From Ceratodon purpureus (lineage: Eukaryota; Streptophyta; Bryopsida; Pseudoditrichales; Ditrichaceae): a DNA stretch of 64,000 nt. The notes beneath the pieces are model-generated. The model did no database searches. It was not told the DNA's origin and worked only from the letters and a program-made list of their open reading frames with translations. The stretch spans positions 17,936,637-18,000,636 of the forward strand of contig CM026425.1 of assembly GCA_014871385.1 (NCBI GenBank). The letters run 5' to 3'. Made by a program: the position numbers and the translations under genes. This document shows positions 60,978 to 64,000 of the stretch, in pieces (within the stretch, counting starts at the first letter, position 1; each line of letters opens with the position of its first letter).

Positions 60978-63876
60978 TTACGAGCCTAGCCAGAGTTCAT
61001 AAATAGAACTTGTTGGTTCGTGGGCAATCCTTTTCAACCCTTCAATCTGTCTCCGACTACCAAGGAACTCAGCCCGGAGCATTGGGACATAACCAAGTTC
61101 GTCAACCTCTTCTGAGATGTAAGTTGCCCGCAGTCGATCAGCATGCTTGGAGTCTGTATGAATTGCAGCGTCAATTTCTTCAGGTGACAAATTTTCCTAG
61201 TCCACAGCACAAACTGAGTAAGTGAGCTGCAAAATATCATCAACACGTTGGGTATTTGCAAGAGATACTGCATCTTTTCAGGTGATCTGCCAAAAGTAAT
61301 TTAAATGCTCACTCTTCGAGTCAGAATTCTGACACTTCAATTTCTGATGCTGACAGTGACAAGATGGGTGTATTTGTGAATGCAATCAGTATTCTGGTTC
61401 CACATGGGGTATTCAGATGCTGAGGGATGAAGAACAGTAAGGATTTACTCGGGTCATAGAACCAGCAAAGTCGCAAAAAGAGCTTTGTTATTTAGAAAGA
61501 CAGCTTAGAAGATTTACCTGGTAAAATGAGTGAATTAACTCAATAATATGCGCTCTAGAGAACCCTCCCTCACTAAAAAATGTCCGTGAAGAAGGACCCA
61601 GCTCAGAGAAACGGTCAATAGGAAATAATATTGTCAAAAAGGCACCTCTGAAAACAATCGCCTGCTTCTCACTGCAGATACATCAAGAAATTGTGAGAAG
61701 ATACATCCACTCCATTTCTCATCGAAGACGTAGAAGTTGTAGCTCTTCAACCATGTCTCGTATCTCAGGCAACAAGTCCAAAAGAAAGATACGCAGCTAT
61801 ACGTGACTGGTTTTGCTCCCAGAATCCCTACTACGAGTGAGCGAAAGTATCCTACCTTTCACTCAAAACCCTGGTGTAAAATTCCTTTGAAGAGTCTCTT
61901 TTTCCAAGCCCTCGATGATGTTGGCCATGGTCATCCTCAGAACTATTCTCCGCGTCACCATGCTCAGATATAATATTCCCTGATATATCTGTGTACACTT
62001 CAGCAGCTGCTGGTGTGTTCGTCACCACCCAATATAAGGATTCTAGGAGGGAAATTGGTGTGGTTGGTCGAGGTAATGTCCTACACGGCTGTGTCAAAAT
62101 ATTAGTCAGATTACAGATACCGGTGCATGGGAAAGATCTTTGTGCTCACAGGTCTGCATTTGAGGTACACTGGAGTACCAAGGAGTTTGTGATAGTATGA
62201 AGAGAGATTGAAACATGTCCAAGAATCCTACGAAACCTTCTGAATAAGAGTCCTCTAGTTACAAGCAAAAGAAACGAATCAATTTTTCTCGAACTCACCT
62301 GCATACGAGGACCTCGTCTCCTGCGCACTCCTGCCTTCGCTACAGCGACCCTCTCTTGTCGATCATGCAAGTGAGAATCTGCTGTTCTAGCGTTGGCAGG
62401 CCTTCTATAGGAGTTGATAGAACCCTGGAAAATACGGGAGAAAATTTGGTTGCTGATTATCGAGGACACTTCCGTTTTTATGTTCATGCGACAAAATCTC
62501 AAGTTAGATTGACTACATCACATTGAAGCTCGAGGCGCTAGTTAGAAAGATTTTTCTCTATTTTCTGAGTTTCGTATAATCCTGAATTACTAATATTTCT
62601 TGTGGAAAAAGGTGATAAGTGGTAAAGTTAAGGTATGAAAGACATATCGCATGCTGTATCATCAAAAGAAATACAAAAAACTAACCTTGAGCAAAGCATT
62701 ACCGTCCTTAACAGATAGAAGGTCAGCCACATTTCTTGCAAGATCTGCTGAATATTGAACGCATCGTAAGGGGAAGCCATCCCTAGCGGAAAGAACCCAC
62801 ATAGGCTGCAGTACATGGTACACACCTTGCCATCAGCAGGTTGTTCACTCTGAAAATATATTATCACTAAGGAACAACTATAAGTCATGCTTCCTACCTT
62901 ATACAAGAAAAAGCACAGTTTTCCACTAAAACAACAGATGAGCTCTAAGGAACTAGCGTGTTCATGCTTTTGAGAGAGTTGAAGCTGCTTCCTGACGTCC
63001 TAGATTAAGAACATTAGATTCACACGTCTGAAATTATTTACTGTACATGATAAATGCTGTCTAACCGAAGGTCGACAAAAATGGGCAAATTACCGAAATA
63101 ATTAATGGCTGTACATAAGAGATTTTTGTAAGCGTAAGATTCTCACTTTCAAATTTCTCTGGAAAATGAAGAGAGTTGCTTACAGAGACGAGATGAAGAT
63201 TGAGGCCAATATACTTGGAAAGAGAGTTTGGACCACACACAACATGAGTTGCATTATTGTTCTTGGACCAGATCTCTACACATGTTGCACCCCATAATTC
63301 AACTGCTTCTTCTACCTGAAAGTTTCAAGTCTAGTAGGTATAAGCACAACATTCCTATTCTGCCACCAAAGCAAGAGCTAAGAGGGATGCAGTGTAAAAG
63401 AATTCATCAAGAATAAACTAACATATTTAGTACTATCTCAGCTCATGTGTTTCAAAAGTTAGTTCTGCGAAATTCATTCAGTAAAATAAAAACAAAGACA
63501 AGGAATATAACAGAACACTGATGGAATCTTAACACAAGAAATTTTTAAAAACAAATTACCTTAGCTTGCAGGTCCTCTGGAAGAGCGGGATCTATGTAAA
63601 ATCGAGCCCCCGAAAGAGCGACGTTTGTATTAGATGTCTGGGTTGTATAAGTAGAATGTGGAGTACGAGGTGTGCTTGCTGAAGTTTTTATCGATCCTCC
63701 AGAGCTCCTTGTCCTAGATGCGGGTGTGTTCTGTCTGTAAGCAGAACTCAGATCACAACTCGACGGGATACATGAATTTTGCCAGCTGCTACTTGCAATC
63801 GCTTCGGAGAAGTTGTCAGGAGTAATTAAATCCGGAATACTCTGTTGCACGCTGTATAAAGATTCATCTAAGCGCT
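60978..63876 (-). CDS. BRCT-like conserved plant protein, 3' part (5' end outside the window)
   Basis: I read seven exons in phase: 63876-63560 (enters mid-codon), 63315-63184, 62805-62686, 62424-62299, 62088-61856, 61671-61518 and 61196-60978, about 433 residues. A Ser/Thr-rich stretch precedes a segment that looks like a BRCT domain: FYIDPALPEDLQAKVEEAVE, then LWGATCVEIWSKNNATHVVC, then PMWVLSARDGFPL, with the expected hydrophobic pattern, Gly-Ala turn, THVV strand and late Trp. Next come a basic patch (VRRRRGPRMQ), an acidic stretch, and a C-terminal domain containing FPIDRFSELGPSSRTFF and ending AEFLGSRR ... SIYELWLGS. I do not recognise that C-terminal domain. BRCT domains bind phosphopeptides in DNA-damage and replication proteins, but no such role can be claimed here. 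The gene begins beyond the right edge. Confidence 0.75.
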
Positions 63877-64000
63877 CTGCAAAAATAACCCGAAAAATCT
63901 ATTATGAACACCCTGTTACAATTGAGCATAATGCTACTGACAAGCCAGATCACTTCATAGACAAGTACAACCCAAGCACCATGTGATCCTATCGGAACAG

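Overview
The window looks like nuclear DNA of a land plant, most likely a bryophyte (moss-like). The reasons are multi-exon genes with short introns on canonical GT-AG borders (one probable GC-AG), plant-only families (a STRUBBELIG-type receptor kinase, a UspA-fused receptor-like cytoplasmic kinase, a class III branching-enzyme-like protein, a nuclear-encoded chloroplast ribosomal protein with a transit peptide), and AT-rich spacers holding decayed repeats. The organism call is inference; no single marker proves moss. There are no bacterial operons, CRISPR arrays or rRNA genes, and I could not support any tRNA.

Layout. 1-4.5 kb is spacer and leader with two short tandem repeats. 4.5-9.7 kb (+) is a cytoplasmic kinase with an N-terminal universal-stress-protein domain. 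11.4-18.5 kb (-) is a 22-exon branching-enzyme-like gene whose GH13 active site has lost two of its three catalytic carboxylates. 19.6-21.0 kb (+) is a CCDC97 homologue, head to head with it. 22.9-28.6 kb (-) is a 16-exon LRR receptor kinase of the STRUBBELIG family, with a foldback element in intron 1. 31.9-32.9 kb (+) is the complex I subunit NDUFA13/GRIM-19. 35.8-36.4 kb (-) is an intronless Hch1/Aha1-N-type Hsp90 co-chaperone. 38.0-39.2 kb (-) is plastid ribosomal protein PSRP-3 (Ycf65), with a 280-bp inverted duplication over its leader. 45.0-45.4 kb (-) is a small AT-hook protein. 47-60.9 kb is a gene-poor, very AT-rich block with decayed repeat copies, a (TA)43 microsatellite and two GC-rich islands. 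61.0 kb to the right edge (-) is the 3' part of a BRCT-like gene of unknown function.

The genes are ordinary independent nuclear loci, not a co-regulated cluster: signalling kinases, a plastid carbohydrate protein, splicing, respiration, chaperone and plastid translation. I found no convincing new multi-gene system. The most notable signals are the pseudo-catalytic branching enzyme, the inverted promoter/leader duplication at PSRP-3, a complete hAT-type miniature transposon with its target duplication, two other foldback elements, and two families of dispersed repeats. Exon borders were assigned by eye from splice consensus, reading phase and family similarity. Summed coding lengths are multiples of three in every gene read start to stop, but individual borders may be off by a few bases.
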